DNA from: Pelecanus crispus
Lineage: Eukaryota > Chordata > Aves > Pelecaniformes > Pelecanidae
Reading direction: 5' to 3'
DNA: 64,000 nt
Assembly (NCBI RefSeq): GCF_030463565.1
Contig: NC_134646.1
Coordinates: 20,503,296 to 20,567,295 of the forward strand
Shown: positions 24,301 through 39,300 of the stretch, piece by piece
Layout: each line of letters opens with the position of its first letter
Position numbering within the stretch: the first letter of the stretch is position 1
Notes under the pieces: model-generated
Database searches by the model: none
Seen by the model: only the letters and a program-made list of their open reading frames with translations
Told to the model about the DNA's origin: nothing
Position numbers and translations under genes: made by a program

Positions 24301-27300
24301 AAACTACGCCACGTTATAGCATAGTATGGAACTAATGTAGGACCACAGCTTGCTACTTGCTGTAATAAATGGCTACCTTTCCTCTTAAAGAACAACCCCT
24401 TGGTGTGCGCACCACTTGACTGCACTGTCATTTACACACTCTCATTTATAACTGGGCTTGGGGTAACAAAGATGTGCTACTCTATTTCATTAAGTAGACC
24501 CTCATTAAGGACTATTAACAATATTTCAGGAACAAGGTCAAGGTAGTTATAATAACCACCCCATTTTTAAGCTCTTAGCGGTGCTCTTCTAATCAATAAT
24601 TTCCTACTGTGCAATATCGTTTCACATCAACTCCTTTGTAATATCCTGGATCTTTATACGCCACCCTTTTAAAATACAACTACTAAGAGCCAATTCAGTG
24701 CAGGTACTCAACAATATCTTTTTTTAGTGTTCTTGTTTGTTTGTTTGCTAAGGCAAAATCATACATTAGAACTATGCAGCAGGAAAATTCACTTAGTTAC
24801 TCCCGTGGCACATTTAGCTGTATTCCTTCCAAGAACATTAGCTGTTACGTGCAGAGTTTTACTATAAACATTTCACTGTACTCGGGCAACTTTTACCACT
24901 GCATTTGACAGGAAAAAACTGCCCCATGATTGGAATTCTGGAAAATCTCTCTTGAACCAAACAAAAACAACTCCTCATCCCCATTTTACAGGTATGGTTA
25001 CCCATAGCTGCATGTTTGACTTTGAATGATTGTGCAAGAAAAGCACTCTGTATCTTCCAAAAAGCAAAGAGCAATGAAGAAGGGTGGCCATGAGCACTAA
25101 TCAATGTATGGTCTTTGTTAAAATTTCCTGTACATTTACTATGTGTAGCTCAATTACAAAACAGCATTGTCTCATGTCAAATCTTAAAGTTATGCTTAAA
25201 GAGAAGTCATAAATCTGTTTAATCAAACCTGTTTCTCAATAGTTAAAAAAAATATATGTGTTTCCCTTCAATGGGTGTAGTATCCATGCCATTTCCTACA
25301 GCAGCCACCATCATTTTAATGCTAGGGCTGTTGATAAGCAGGCTAGAGAGTTGCTTTCAAGCAGTGGAAAAACATTATTTTAAACTTTCTTGCTCAAACT
25401 TTCAAAAAAAACCCCCAAAAAACCCCACCAAAAAAACACCCCAAAAAACCAACCACCCCACAAATCACCCCGAACAAACAAACAAACAAAACCCACCAAA
25501 AAAATCCCACAAACTTTAGGCAGCAGCCAGTTCTGGAAAAATACAAACCTAGAAGATAGTATTTTATTTAGGAATGGCTAACTCCTCTATCCCCATCCCA
25601 AATCTCCATTTGTCTCCCCTGCCCCAGGTGAGCTGAAGATACATGGTATTCCATCAGTAAATGTCATACTGTGAGACAGCATTCTCATTGACTTCCGTGG
25701 TATAGATCAGCTTTGTGATATGTCTCTCCAATTCCTATATATTGAACAATTCTAAGTACTTTTTATAACATTTAATGCAAAAGCATGGGGAAAAAAGGGA
25801 CAGTTTGCTGCCTGACCAAGAGAAACATTTACAGCAGTTATCTACCAGGCTGCTAAGCTGTACACAAGTGTCAGGGTAAGAGAAGCTACTATTTCAGTCA
25901 GTCTGGCAGGTCTGTAGGTACAAAGAAAGAGACAGGTTGAAAGTGAAGTGATAGGTAGCGTGTGCGCTTGTGCACACACACACACAATGTTAAGTCCTGT
26001 GAGACACATGACAAGACAGTTGAAGAGGAAGGAAACAAAGCAGGAAAGACTCTTGTGTTTCTCAAAATGTGGAGATGATGTAAGATGCGTAAACTAGGAC
26101 TTCAATGACACACTGAAGCTTATCTCTGCACCCCCATGTCAGATCATCACAGTTCATTTGAGACAAGTATGTACAGAAAACCAGGGGAAGCCACAAATGC
26201 AGATATAAGGGTACTTGAAGCTGCACAGGTTTGATGGTACTTAGGCACAGTCATAATAAACATGCATGTAAATTGGATACCTGCTCTTGCAAACCCTTTT
26301 GAGTCAAATGCATGATCAAACCATTCTCTGTGACAATCAGAATCCAGACATTAAAGTGAAGATGATGATTAAAAACCCTTTCCACATTAGAAGGTTTTCT
26401 GGCTTGTCTGAGCTACTGTTCAGACAGCTAACTGTGGGTATTCACTGTTTTCGTACATGATTTGGAAACACCATGTTTCTGTTCACAACAACCTAGTCGT
26501 TGTGTTAAGAATTAAAAGGAAGATGGAGGAAACATACGACTTCAGAAAAACAAGTAAATGAACAAAGTATGGGGAATTGTATCTGGGGAAGAGAAAAAAA
26601 GCATCAAATTCACAGAAAAATAATAAATCCACATGCTCTACAAATAAACTACAAACACTGCATTTTTGAGTTTTGGTAAAATTTTCAGTGCAGAGTCAGT
26701 GTACAGCCCTAATTTCTGACAAAGTTAAGTAAATCCTACATATTAAGAAAAAAGTGTTTGGAGGGAGAAAAGGCATCATGTACTTTATTGAGAATTAAAG
26801 TCACAAAGATTAAGCCTAAGAGGAAATTATAGGAGGAGATTGTCATGGCCATATTTTTGTCTTAATCACAGCAAAATGCTACAGCTGGACATTGCTGTAA
26901 GTAACAGAATGCCGCTGACAATTTGATCACTGTTGTGCGAGAAAACATGTAATACACCACTGCCTTGTAGGGGATTCTACATGGGTCACTGCAGTATGAA
27001 CCTGTACTAACTTTTTCTCATCCTTAAGAACCGCACGTAAAATATTAACTGCATTCCAACCACACGTGCTGAATAAGAACATGCCATATTTGCAGTAAGT
27101 TTTGAGAAAAAAAGAGTACATTTTCAGTGAAGTTGCCAGGGCAGCACAATCTCATGCAAAGTCTGTTTGCAATGCTGCACATTTCAGTCACTTTTATAGT
27201 AACCTGCAAGATTTAACCCAGAAGTTCATTCAGGTTGTACAATTCTGTGTCTATAAAATAGATATATGGAACTTACTGCCCATACTACATGGACTGGTAT

Positions 27301-30300
27301 GTACTGTTAATAAACATTCCTTCTTTCTGTTACAAGTTATGTACAGTAAGCTCACCCTCCATGATAGTCAGAGGATCTTCCACTTTGGGGCGAAGGATGT
27401 TGGGGCCAAAAACGGTAGCCAAATTTTGCACACTCATTTTGTTTACACTTGAGTAAGACTGGACTTCATCAAGGAACCTGTGAGGACAAAAGAGGCCTTT
27501 AAGGAACATGTAAAAAGGAAATAATAATTAAAAAAAAAAAGGTCAAAGCATGTGAAGGTTTCTTAACATAGTTCAAGTACTCCATTCCAAATCCTCATGG
27601 AACATCTTGAAAGCTCAAGGCTATTCTCCTCAACTTCTTCAGATTTTCTTCAAAATGATACACTGAAAACAAAATTTAAATCTCAATCGGGACTGACTAC
27701 AAGATAACTCTGCTGAAGATGGTAACATTCTCCAGCATAATTAATCAATTACTTGGCTCGTAAAATATCCTCAAAATGCAAACTGTCAGTTAAAAAAAAA
27801 AGTTTGTATTATTTTAAAAATGTTTTTTTATGCTGGGAACTTTCGATAAATTCACAAATTGTAACTGTGTAAGACATCTTTTTTAAGATCACAGATGTAT
27901 CCACAAAACTATTCTATATACTACAAGACATACGCAGTTTTCAAGGATACCATGCATCAGGAGTGCACAGCTGAGGCCAATAACTGCAGTTAGAAATGGG
28001 AAAACCTATAAAGAGGACAGAATATATTCATTTCTACCTTCTTGCATTTCTTGCTGAGTGCGGCCTGTTTATGAAAGGAAAGTCATAACTTTGCACCTTG
28101 ATAGAGCAAATTAATAATTAGCCATGCAGTGAAGCAGTATTTTTAGTGCATTCACTTAAGTTCACCAATCACTTTAAGTAATGCTTTTCCTTCAGGGCAC
28201 ATACACAGACAGGTTTGTCTGTCTGCTCACAGTTATAAATATCATTGTGATATTCTTGCAAGAGCACTTACCTACAGATATATTTCAGCAGATTATAATT
28301 GACAGCTGGCAGGCTCTTCACTTGCTTTACCAGTTCTTTCAGGCCCTTTAAGTGGTTTAAGGGGGGGGGGGGGGGGGGGGGGAGAGTGGGAAGGTACAGT
28401 TTCTTAGTATTTTACCAGAGATTCAAAAAAGTGTCATCAATTCCAATTACAAGACAATAAACACATCACTGAAACTGCAGCATTAAATGTTATATACAGG
28501 TTACCATCAGGAACAGCTTGTAGAACCCATTTTTGATGGGGAAAGCTGTATTTGGCTAACAAGGATTAGCTCTGGATAAAAATAACAAGTAAATAAAGAA
28601 CATTTCATCCTGTTTTTCCCTTCTCTTTCACTCTTTCTTTTTTTGACCAGCAGCTCCGTTCCTTCTCCTGCTGATAACAAGGCTGAGGCTTCCAGGAACA
28701 GTTCTGGTTTGAACTAGTTAGCATTTTTATGTGAGAAACTATTTAGGTATTTTACCCAGTTCTGGTCCATACTAGATTCAGACCAATAAGAGCTATTTCA
28801 GTTTGTGTCCAGCCTGGGAATGGGACAAGCAGAATATTGCACACTAATTTCTGCGCCCTGTGGAAACAGACCCTGGCGACGCTCCTTACCAACCAGTGCC
28901 TTTAGACTCTTTTTCAGTACAGGGTTTTGGTACTTTGCCAGCATCAGTGGGGTTTTGATTACAGTATGTTAGGAAAAAAAAATGCAAATCAAGATGGGTG
29001 GACCATGATAGTGCACAAGTTTGCTGGTTGCGGGCTAAGAAAGGAAACAAGATGCACAGCTCTTTCCCTTAAGAGTAACTGCACTTTTTACTTCTGCATG
29101 GAGAAAGAGCAACTGAAAAATCTAGTCAGCCTTATAGCTGGACTGCTAAGCCACCATAAAGAGGACTGAAGCGGCTCATTACCTATAGTACTGATTTTTC
29201 ACAAACTGCCAGCACCAACAGGCCACTGTAATTTGAATCTTGCTTTCAAAATGAATTTAATAAAGTGCTTTGTGGCATAGTTAGGAACTACACAAATACA
29301 CTCTGGATTAAGACAACATAAAATGACTAAAACCTTAATCTGAAAGTGAGTATCACTGCAAGTATAAACTGCATGATGACTAACTGCGGAGCTGTCAGGT
29401 GGCTTTACGTTGGAGCTATCTATGGTTAGAGACATATGCAACACACACAAGCAAATAGCTGCAACTTTAGCTCTGAGGATCCCGTGCCATAACTTGTGCA
29501 AAGACCAGCTCCAGTGAAACCAGCTGAACAACCCACTCCCACCTTTCACAAGCAGCTGACAAAAATCTGCACCTTGTAGCAAGCTGGAAAGGACAGCAAA
29601 GAAACCAGTGGGTGTAAGAGATTATGACCATAGAAGACAAGTCTGCCACAGATCGTCTCCCCTCCCTCCCCCCCATTCCATCAGATGGGAACAACTACCA
29701 CCTCTGCTGTCAGTACTCATCAGGTGAAGGCTCAGAAAGGAGATGGCCTCTCAGTTTAGAAAAGAGGGGTTCCTCCTCATCTTAATTAATTAGAGGATTA
29801 GGTAGGACGGTTCCAGTTTTAGCAGGATTTGAAATGTCAAAAAGGAATTAAACAGAAATAACCACCTTAGAAAGTTAGGGGAGTAGATTAAAATCAACAG
29901 AATGAGCCGATTTGTATTTACTTGGAAAAGAAAATATCAGGGTTGACCTCATTACCCATAAGCACACAGAACAATGTAAAAAAACGCACTTAGTTTCGTA
30001 TGTCTTCAGACTAATACATAGTAGGCCCATGCCACTGCAGGGCACATATGATCAGTCAGAACCCTTATTTTGCTCATCTGTGTTATGCTGTTTTAAGAGT
30101 CTGGAAGATGGCCCGCTTCCACCTTTTTGAGGCCTTCTGATTCAATGATAGGCAATGAATGGCCTATCATTGGCCTTCAATCTAAAGTCAGGAAAAGTTG
30201 GCATCCTGATGCTTGGAAGAAAATGACCCCTGATTTACTGGCAAGAGCTGGACAGCAACTACTAAGACGCTTCCTTTTACAGTTCAGAATGATAATCCAC

Positions 30301-33300
30301 AAAAATACAAGTTTCTTCCATGCAAAATGGAAGCTATTGACCACAATGATGTTTACCTGAACTGGATTCAGTGACATGCAATAAATACAGCTAAGATTAT
30401 GCTATGTGCCTTTTTAGACTTCCAAATGACCTAGGTGCAAACAATTTTCATATAAAACCAGCCTCAATTAATAGATGCACATCTTAAATTAGGATAGGTA
30501 ATCACCACCTTCTCTCCTCCTCAAAACTGGAACAGGTTATAACATGCCAGCCTTTTATTTCATTTTACTCAAGTTGCCAACTCACCGTTTCTTCCTCCTT
30601 GCTGAGCATTTTGGCACAGGAAAGAAAATCTTCATATTTTGCATATGGTATGACTGGTTCTGGGAGTTCCCTTAGGTACAGCTTAAGCAGTGATGCCACT
30701 GTGTGCACATCTGTATTGCTGGTGGGTTGGAACACAAGAAGTCATTACTGTGAATCAAGATAATACTGTGAGATTGACAGGCTAAAAACTGCCACTTAAC
30801 TTTTCCATTGTCACCCCAGATTTTACTCATCAGCACTACCTACATTCATAGATCGTATCTGTAATCTGGTGGGTGGTTTTGGCTTTTTTGGGGGGCGGGG
30901 GAGTGTCCTATAAAGACATATACCTGCAAACAAGAGGCTGTCAACTCTGCTGATTTATTACTATAAATAATTACACATAAGGCCCTATTTGCAGGCGGAG
31001 GTATTGAGAAGACCCTGTCTCTCACTGACAGGCATCTCACATCAGGCATGCAAAATCCATCTTAACCGATGCTTTTCATTTTCACCTGAGCCAGAAACCA
31101 GGCATTATATTTACATAGTGGGAATTATTCTCCTACCAGAGGTGGCCCCAGCTCCCAAAACATGCCCAGCATGTCTCTATTCCACTGTATCACCATCACC
31201 TCTGGTATCAGTATTAAGTAAGCAAGTTTTAAAGGAGATCATATATACCACAGGTGTTTAGTTGAAACTTCCCCATCTGAATTACAGTTCTTTCCCTGGC
31301 ATGCATCTTTTTCCTGTGGGCTCCCACAAAATTACTACTGTGCCTTTTAGCTGTACTGTTACACCAAAAACCTGGATATACTTTACACACAGAACCGTAA
31401 ATCCATGAGAAACGAGTTTCAGCTCTATCCTGTACCAAGTAAGCTAAGGCATTGCAAGTCACCAAACTTAAAAAATGTCTGAGTGCTAGCACAACAGGTA
31501 ACATTACAGGGCTGACAGTCAAAGACCTGGTATGACATACACCTTCTCATAATTACATTTGCAGAAACTTAAGGTGTCTTTGGATACAGCTAGTAGGAGC
31601 CTAGGCTGTTTTTCAGGTGTACTAAAAGTAAAGATGGGGAGAAAGAGCAAAATCACAAGTTCAGAGTATGCAATAAAACTTGCTTAAATGTTTCTGTGGT
31701 GCACAAAGTTACATTGTGGTAACTTAGGTGTACGTCTGAAAAGAAATAAATAGAAATAGATAAAAACTACAAGTTAGCATGAAAAAATCTCTCTTGCGTT
31801 ACTTCCGACTTAATCTCTTGGTTTAGCTACTCAGGCATTTATTCAAATCCTTACTGGAATGTTCTACATGCTTTTCCTGGTTCAGATAAAGAGTTGTACT
31901 GCAAGCTGATATCTTTCCCTCTGACTTCTGAAAAATCAAACAAACATACTGAATTATGCTAATTTCATTCATACGAAACAGAAAATGAAGAGACATCTCT
32001 ACAATGTGCATTATTGTGTATTTTCTTTTTCTTTGAAGACTTCACACTTGGAATATTTTTTAAACTCAAGAGTATATCAAAAGGGAACCACTGGTATTTG
32101 ACGTGCTTCAGCTTTGCTAGAGGTATGTTAATCATTACTTTGGAATGATCTGTTAAAACAATAATGGCTTTTACTAAGTTAAATCTTAACAAGAATGATG
32201 GGAACAACCTTAAATTAATGTGGTATGGTATGAGCAATCTAAGTCAAAACGCAAGAAGAGAAATGATAAAGCACTGTATATATTTAAATGTTAACCACCA
32301 TGACCCTCCTCAAAACAAATTCCCAGAAAACTTTTCTATTTCAATCATGAATAATTCCCAGCGAAAATTCCAAAAAGCATTTTCTAGAGAAACAATATAA
32401 ACAAAGGACTAATGCAAATCTGCATTTTTAAGGAAGGTTTAAATTCTAATCCCTTGTTGCAACCCTCTACTTGTAGACTGACTTGGATCCAAAATGGGAA
32501 TCCTGTGTTTACCCCACCTTGCTCCTTGGATGCATATATAACACATGTAAGGCACAGTACTATACATGAAACTAGATACAGTTGTAATATTTTATGAGAT
32601 TTCAAATGCTAGCTCAGGTTTGGCCTCTAACCTTTGCCTTCTACTTATCCCCAATCCAGATGCAAACTAAGTGAACTGAAGCTCTTCTTGACATCCTGGC
32701 TAACGAAAATCTTTACAGACTGCACAACCTGAGGGCTTAAAACCCAGACCCCAATAATCTCTCAGGTAGTTGCCTTCATGTCTTGTTGCCATTGGTGCTA
32801 GTTTTTAGAGCACAACCATGGCATACATGCCCAGGCAGTTGCCACTATTCAGCCTTATCCAAGAGGCAAATTTTACAGAGAGATCTTCACTTTCCTAAGC
32901 TGTCGGTCCATCAGGAAAGCAAAAAGCAAATACAGAGGGAAAGACTTTTGCTAGTCAGACTCTGAAGGAGAGGAGCAGCCACAGAGAGCAGATGTGAACT
33001 CGCAGCCTTAGGACAGTGCCATACATTGCAGCATGAAAGGGAACACAGGCCATCAGTCTGCAAAGAATTTAACTCTGACTGCTTGACATTGATGGTCTTT
33101 CTGAAGATTTTATTATTACTATTTTTATTATTTAAACAAGGAAACTCCCCAGGCCTTGCTGAAGAACTGGACCACATCTTTCCAGAGACTATTTGCATAA
33201 AACTAGGAGAGGCCTTTCCAAAATACAAGATTCAAACTGGTTGAGAGAAATTACTGAAGAACAATTAAAAGTTAGCACACAGGTCTCCTACTGAGGGGAT

Positions 33301-36300
33301 TAAGTAATATCATCTTCCCTTCTTTGTACTGTCAGGATCATGCTTTGTGTTGTACATAAGACTACTTTTACACCAGTCCTTTGGTGTGAAGTGGAATACT
33401 TGCTCCTTGAGGGCATAGCAGATTGAGGATAAAAAGGCTGAAGAAGGGGACAAAAGCTCTGGAAACTGATGCAATTTATAAACTTTCTCCTTTCAATGTG
33501 AATTGATAGACTATCACTGCAAAGGGTTAGCTGAGTGCTAAAAACTGTGGCTCTACCAAGGAAGAACTGAGAGAGAAATGGGAAGGCACGATGCCGAGGA
33601 GCAAGGAAATAGTAAGAAGTCTTGTAACCTCCTGAAGTACATGCTGTATACGAGTCTACAGAAAGGTGCTTTCAGAGGTGGGGTTAGAAACCTAGGTCCC
33701 AATTAGTAGACAGGGACACATTCACAATTTTTAATTTTTTTTTTTTTTTTAAATTTATTTGCTTCTGCTGGCGGAATGCTAAGGCAATACCGCAGACTGC
33801 CACAAGATGGTGCAATTGCAAAGTAATATTTTGGAAAATTTGTTTTGTTACCTTTTCCCCCCCCTGAACTGTACTGGAACACCGCTGAGGACTTAATCTA
33901 TTTATACATAAATTATCATACAGATTTTGGCAGCATAAACAAACATACATACACACACATACTGCCTGCAAAGCTCTTTAAGAATGGGATGGTTTTGATT
34001 CTATTTAGCAACAGTTAGACAAAAGCTAGAAACTATCTTCTTTCAATGTAAATATTGGTATAAAAATATGTCAATAGTTTTATAATAATGTAACTAAAAG
34101 AGTGTTTCATATAACCTGAGACCTGTTTAGACCTTACAGTCTAATATTATTTTTTTCACCTTTTGTTTTAAAATACAGAGGACAACTTAAAAATGGCAGA
34201 CTCCAGTTTTAATCCATCTGTATTTCAGGTGTTTCAATCCACAAATACCATTAAGTGCATTTCAGCCACAGAGCACAGCTGTGAGTTTCAAAGGAGTGCT
34301 GAACTGCAAGCTCTCTTGAGGACTGGGAGCATTTATTTCCCTTTCTGGTCTGCAGTGTTCTATCCACAATCTAAGTCAACCAACAGCATTTATATATCTG
34401 CCTTGAGGGCATTTGTGTAGTTTGTAAGACGTGGATCTTCCCAGGGTCTGTAGAGGACCTTTTCCTCCTGGACTTTTTCCAGCCACAACTGATCAGTTTA
34501 AGACAAGACAGTATCTCTCCCTTCAAACCTGGCCTTGCTTACATTCCAGAACCATTACAGCTACAGAAACTTAATGACTATACCTATCTTGGTATTTCTT
34601 TTGCTATCTGACAGTGTGATATCAAAGTGTTCCATGATTACACATTCATATAATCTAGTCTACCCTTGACTGGTTTAGTGTGGACTTGGTAGTGTTAGGT
34701 TAATGGTTGGACTGGATGATCTTAAAGGTCTTTTCCAACCTAAACGATTCTATGATTCTATGATTAAAAGTATTCATTAACAAGTATTAACATAGAGTAT
34801 GTCAATTCCAGCAGAAAATCTTCTGTTATATAAATCGGAACAACCCTCATTAATTGAGGCAGACTTTCTCCAAGTGCACCATGAATAATTAGAAGCTTGA
34901 AATAGGAATGACAAAGTGCAGAGCAGAAAATTGAATGCAAGAGAAAAAGCATCAGCAAGCTGAGAAACAGTCTCTTTTGGCATGTCGTGTTGCAAAGTCT
35001 GAGAAAGATTACCTACCTCACTAAAACATTAATACTGCTTTACTATTGATACATTTCCAAAGGAGCACCCCCACCTCCACCACTGTCCGTGCAAAGGCAT
35101 GACAAATGCAAATGCACCACAGCCTCTTCTTAGTCATCAGACTACACATATTCAAAGCCCCATTCATCTGAACTTTGTCATTAATATCCCTCATAGCATT
35201 GCTGTTTTGACAGCACTTTCCTTTGTGATACCACAGACACTGTGGAAGTGGCTGTCAGACTGATTACACCGCCTGGAGTTTTTCACCCTCTCTACCATAA
35301 ACAAAAATTACTGAAGACCAGCAGGTCACCAGAAATGCACACATAACCCTCACACTTGGACAAGCAGAGAGTGTGTTTAGAGAGCTGGAGTCAGTGCTTC
35401 AGAGCACTAAGCCAACAAGCTCATAAACTGTCGGAGAGGAAATATTAACAGGGCAAGGCCACATTACAAAGAGATTAATGCTGTGCCAAAAATAGCTCTA
35501 GATCACGATGACACATAAACGGTTTGCATAAAGAACAAACAGTAGGGAACAACAAGCTGTGAGGCTATAATTCAATTTAGAAGTTCTGGTAATAAAACAA
35601 AGGAGAACAGTACAGTTCTAACAGTTTGTGTATCAGTGCCTTCTGGTACCAGAATTACAGCTCCATCATTTCAGATGCGTCACAGATCACAATCCTGGTA
35701 ACAGAGAGTCTCCCTCACCAACATATCCTGTACCCACCACAACATCTGCTGACTGTGTCCCTGCCTAGCTACATTCAGGTCTGTAGAGCAGCTTTCAGGC
35801 CAGCATAGATGTTTTCCTGACACGGGAGGATGAGTTCCTAACTGACTGCCCAGTGTGCACCTTTGCTGCCAGTGTGCAGACAGCTTAAGTGAGATACTAG
35901 CGATAAACCAGTGATGAAACACTGAGTAAGCAACATCAAGGGAATGTTACAAATGTGCATAACTACATAGGGAGAGAATCAGAGCACTGTTACTGCTGAG
36001 AAGCCAGTACCCAGAGGCTAGGAGGGCGAAGCCTGTGTTCAGCAATGTTATGGTGAACCAGGAGTGGTTTGACTGATTTTGGGAGTCAGGCTTTGGTCTA
36101 GAAATTCAAAGGTCAGGTCAAATGCCTAACATAACTGGCTGAACGTCCTATGTGATTTTTGTTCCCCTGTGTAGGTATCTTCAAAGCATTACTCTCTATA
36201 TGATTTTCCTATATGATGCGTATCTAGTACAAGCAGTACTGTGCCTAATCTAAGTACCAGCTGAAATTTTACCTACAACTTGTGAAACTTATTACCACTT

Positions 36301-39300
36301 TACCAATGGTAAATTACACCATTTACCATTAAGTCCTGAGCTGTCTGTCCCCCTCTCCTTACTGCCACAAGAGCCTGGCTCTACTTTAAATTAACACTGA
36401 TCTCCATTCTTATTTTTCTGCTTAGATAGAGAAAAAAAAACCAAACATGTACTCTGCTCCTTTGTCCTTGTGCTCATGATTTTTACAATCCATGCTACCT
36501 TCCAGGGACCCATTCAGGGGAGTAAGCACCACAAGGAATACTGAAGATTGACAGACTCTATTTCCAAGTTAGACATCCACTTCAGTATTTATAACAGCAG
36601 CCAATTCATTCAAGTTAGAGTGTGATGCTTTAAAAGCAGCAATGAAGACAGCAATTTAGGACAGACAAATGAAAAGACAAACCCTAAGGAAGGATGTTAA
36701 AAATTACTTAGAAAAATACGATCCTTAAAGAGAGACACAAGTGCTTTCAGGTAAGGTGGGCAGAGGCCTAAGAAACAGATGGGTTCCCATCAGGAAAATA
36801 TCAACCAGCTCTAGTGAATACGTTGCTAAATTATTTTATCATATGACAGGTTGTTCAGAAAGGCTGTTACATTTCTGCAAGATTTTGCAGGGATTGCAAG
36901 TATATATAAAACAAGGAAAAACACCACAAATAAACTACCTGATCTTGTTTACTGGAAGAGAAAGCCACAAATCTTGCAACCCTATGTAACAATGCTATCA
37001 AAAACACACTCTGAGACCTTCCACATAGTAACAAAATATTATCCTTAATGGCCATTGCCATCTAAGAAGTCATCTGTCCTTGCCAAGTGAAATACATGGC
37101 TGCCTTTTCTTTTTTTAAAAATCACAGCCGATACACCAATTCCATTTCTGAAACTGAAATTCATGCAAAGCAACTGCAAATGTTCATTCACTGCCAATAA
37201 CTAAAACCACACTCTTCTACAGCAGGACACCAATTAAACTGATTTAATGACCCTTGCATCATGCTAGAAACGTGTCTCCTAATGTGTATTTAATTGCTAG
37301 ACTATTCTTTAAGCTTTGCCATATGCAGAGGTTATTTCTGCTAGCTGGTTAGAAAGATGGCTGGAATTAGAAAGGACATGGAAGTGGCTCCAGAGGCATA
37401 ACTGATGAACAGATTGTGAGGATCAGGGAAGGAAGCCTGAAATAGGCAGAAACGAAAAGATATTTTCACAGGCCTAAGGCCATTTGTGTTTGGCAGGAAG
37501 TAGCTTTCTAGTAAAGAATTCATTTCACATAAAAAAGTTTTGTTTAGGGATTACTGCACTTTCCCACTAGGAAGGGAATAAAGCCCCATCCTTGTGGGGA
37601 ACTATCTGCTTCTAAATAAATAAATTCTTATATAGAGGCTTGTATTTGGAAAATAAAAGGACAATTTTCATAACCAGTGATTTCCAACTCAATGTCTAGT
37701 TGCAGTCTGTACAGTGCCAGTGCAGACTGCAGCCCCACTGAGACAGGTCCAATTTCTTGCATTCACCAAAATTTTAAAACATTCTTTGTCTCTGGAGGAG
37801 AAGAATTGTGCATGTGGTCCTTCTCACCTTGAGGATATTACATTAGAACCATCCTCATCATTGCCTGTCTTTGCTTCAACAATGCCAGTGATTAAATGCA
37901 CAGGAACATACAAGTTCTACATTCTGGATTATTTGGCTCCAGTAAATAATAGTTAGCATTTGCCAGCTATCACATACTGCCACTTATATACCCTTTTCTC
38001 AGCTGATTGCAATGATGACTAGAGCAGTAAGTAATATTTTGTCATATAAGGTACTGCATTCTTCTTCAGAAGAATTCATACCCATGAGAGAATGTAATAG
38101 GGATTTTGTTTTGCTAAATATGCATTTATGTGTTTTCCTTCTCTCTTGTGCATACACACAAATGCAGGCTGGTGAGCTATGTAACTTTAAATTCTTCTGA
38201 ACTACTGGACTATATTATCAGTGATAGTAGTTATGAAAATCCAAGCCACATACATTGATCAATCATGTAAGTATTAATATTTGTTTCAGTGACATTTCAA
38301 ATATTTTCTTCTCCTTCAGCAATCTTAACTCTCATGTCATCTGGTAGGAATTGTGATGAAAAGTAGATAGAAAGACATAATACAATAAGAGAAATACAAT
38401 TTTGCACACCCTTTGTAGGTAAAAATTGTACAACAAACACATGTTATTTTCCTTATGCAGTGCCATATTCGCTATGCTAATTTTATGGAACAAATAGTCA
38501 TAATCCACTTTGTATCATTACAAACGTATGATTCGTAAAGGAGCTGACGGACTTTAAATTTAAAATATAAGCCACACAAGCAGAGAGAAGCACATACCCC
38601 AAGAGCAAGCAAAACGGATTCCCCAGCAAAGGGGACATTTTTACACGGAAGTGGAGCTGTACTGGAAATACCAAGGATATTTCAAACAGTAAAGCATGAG
38701 TGATTGCTTAATTACACCATTAGTTCCTTAAAGCAGATTTCACAATATGCGCAGATACATACAGAGGGAGTGAGGTATTTATTGATTTTTGTTTTTAAGC
38801 TGACATCCAATTTTCAGTTGTTGGTGTTTTTTTTTTTCCTTTTCACACAAAAGGCCTACAGCAGTTTCAGCTGTACCTCCCCTTTCCAAGACTGGAAGAA
38901 ATGCTGATGTTCCAGTTTTCATACTAGGGGGACTGGGGTATTGGATGTTTCAGATCAGATACTTGGTTTTCTCATTCTGTGAGTTTGAGAAATTTCAAAT
39001 ACTGGTTCCATTCTCATACACATAGCTCATGATTCTTCAGCAACATCTTATCCAACTACAAGACCAAGATCAAACGAATACATGAAGGTTTTTGCCACTC
39101 TCCAACTTGTCCTGGATTCACTCTGTGTTTTTATAACTGACTTCAGTATCAGAACATCCAGCTGCTAACTCATGTGAGAGCTACCATTTGTCAAACATGT
39201 TTTATGTTTCAAAACAAGGCTGCATTTTCTTTTGAGCAAAGCTATTTTACTACCTCTTTCAAATGTGCTACATTTGTTCTGCTTGCATTCGTTCTGTGGT

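Noticed and set aside
25256..25581. Lys/Pro/Thr-rich open frames
   Set aside because: They read through the A/C-rich low-complexity tract and have no protein-like composition.
30143..30172. Inverted repeat considered as a microRNA precursor
   Set aside because: An 11-bp stem with an 8-base loop is much shorter than a pre-microRNA hairpin, and the flanks do not extend the pairing.
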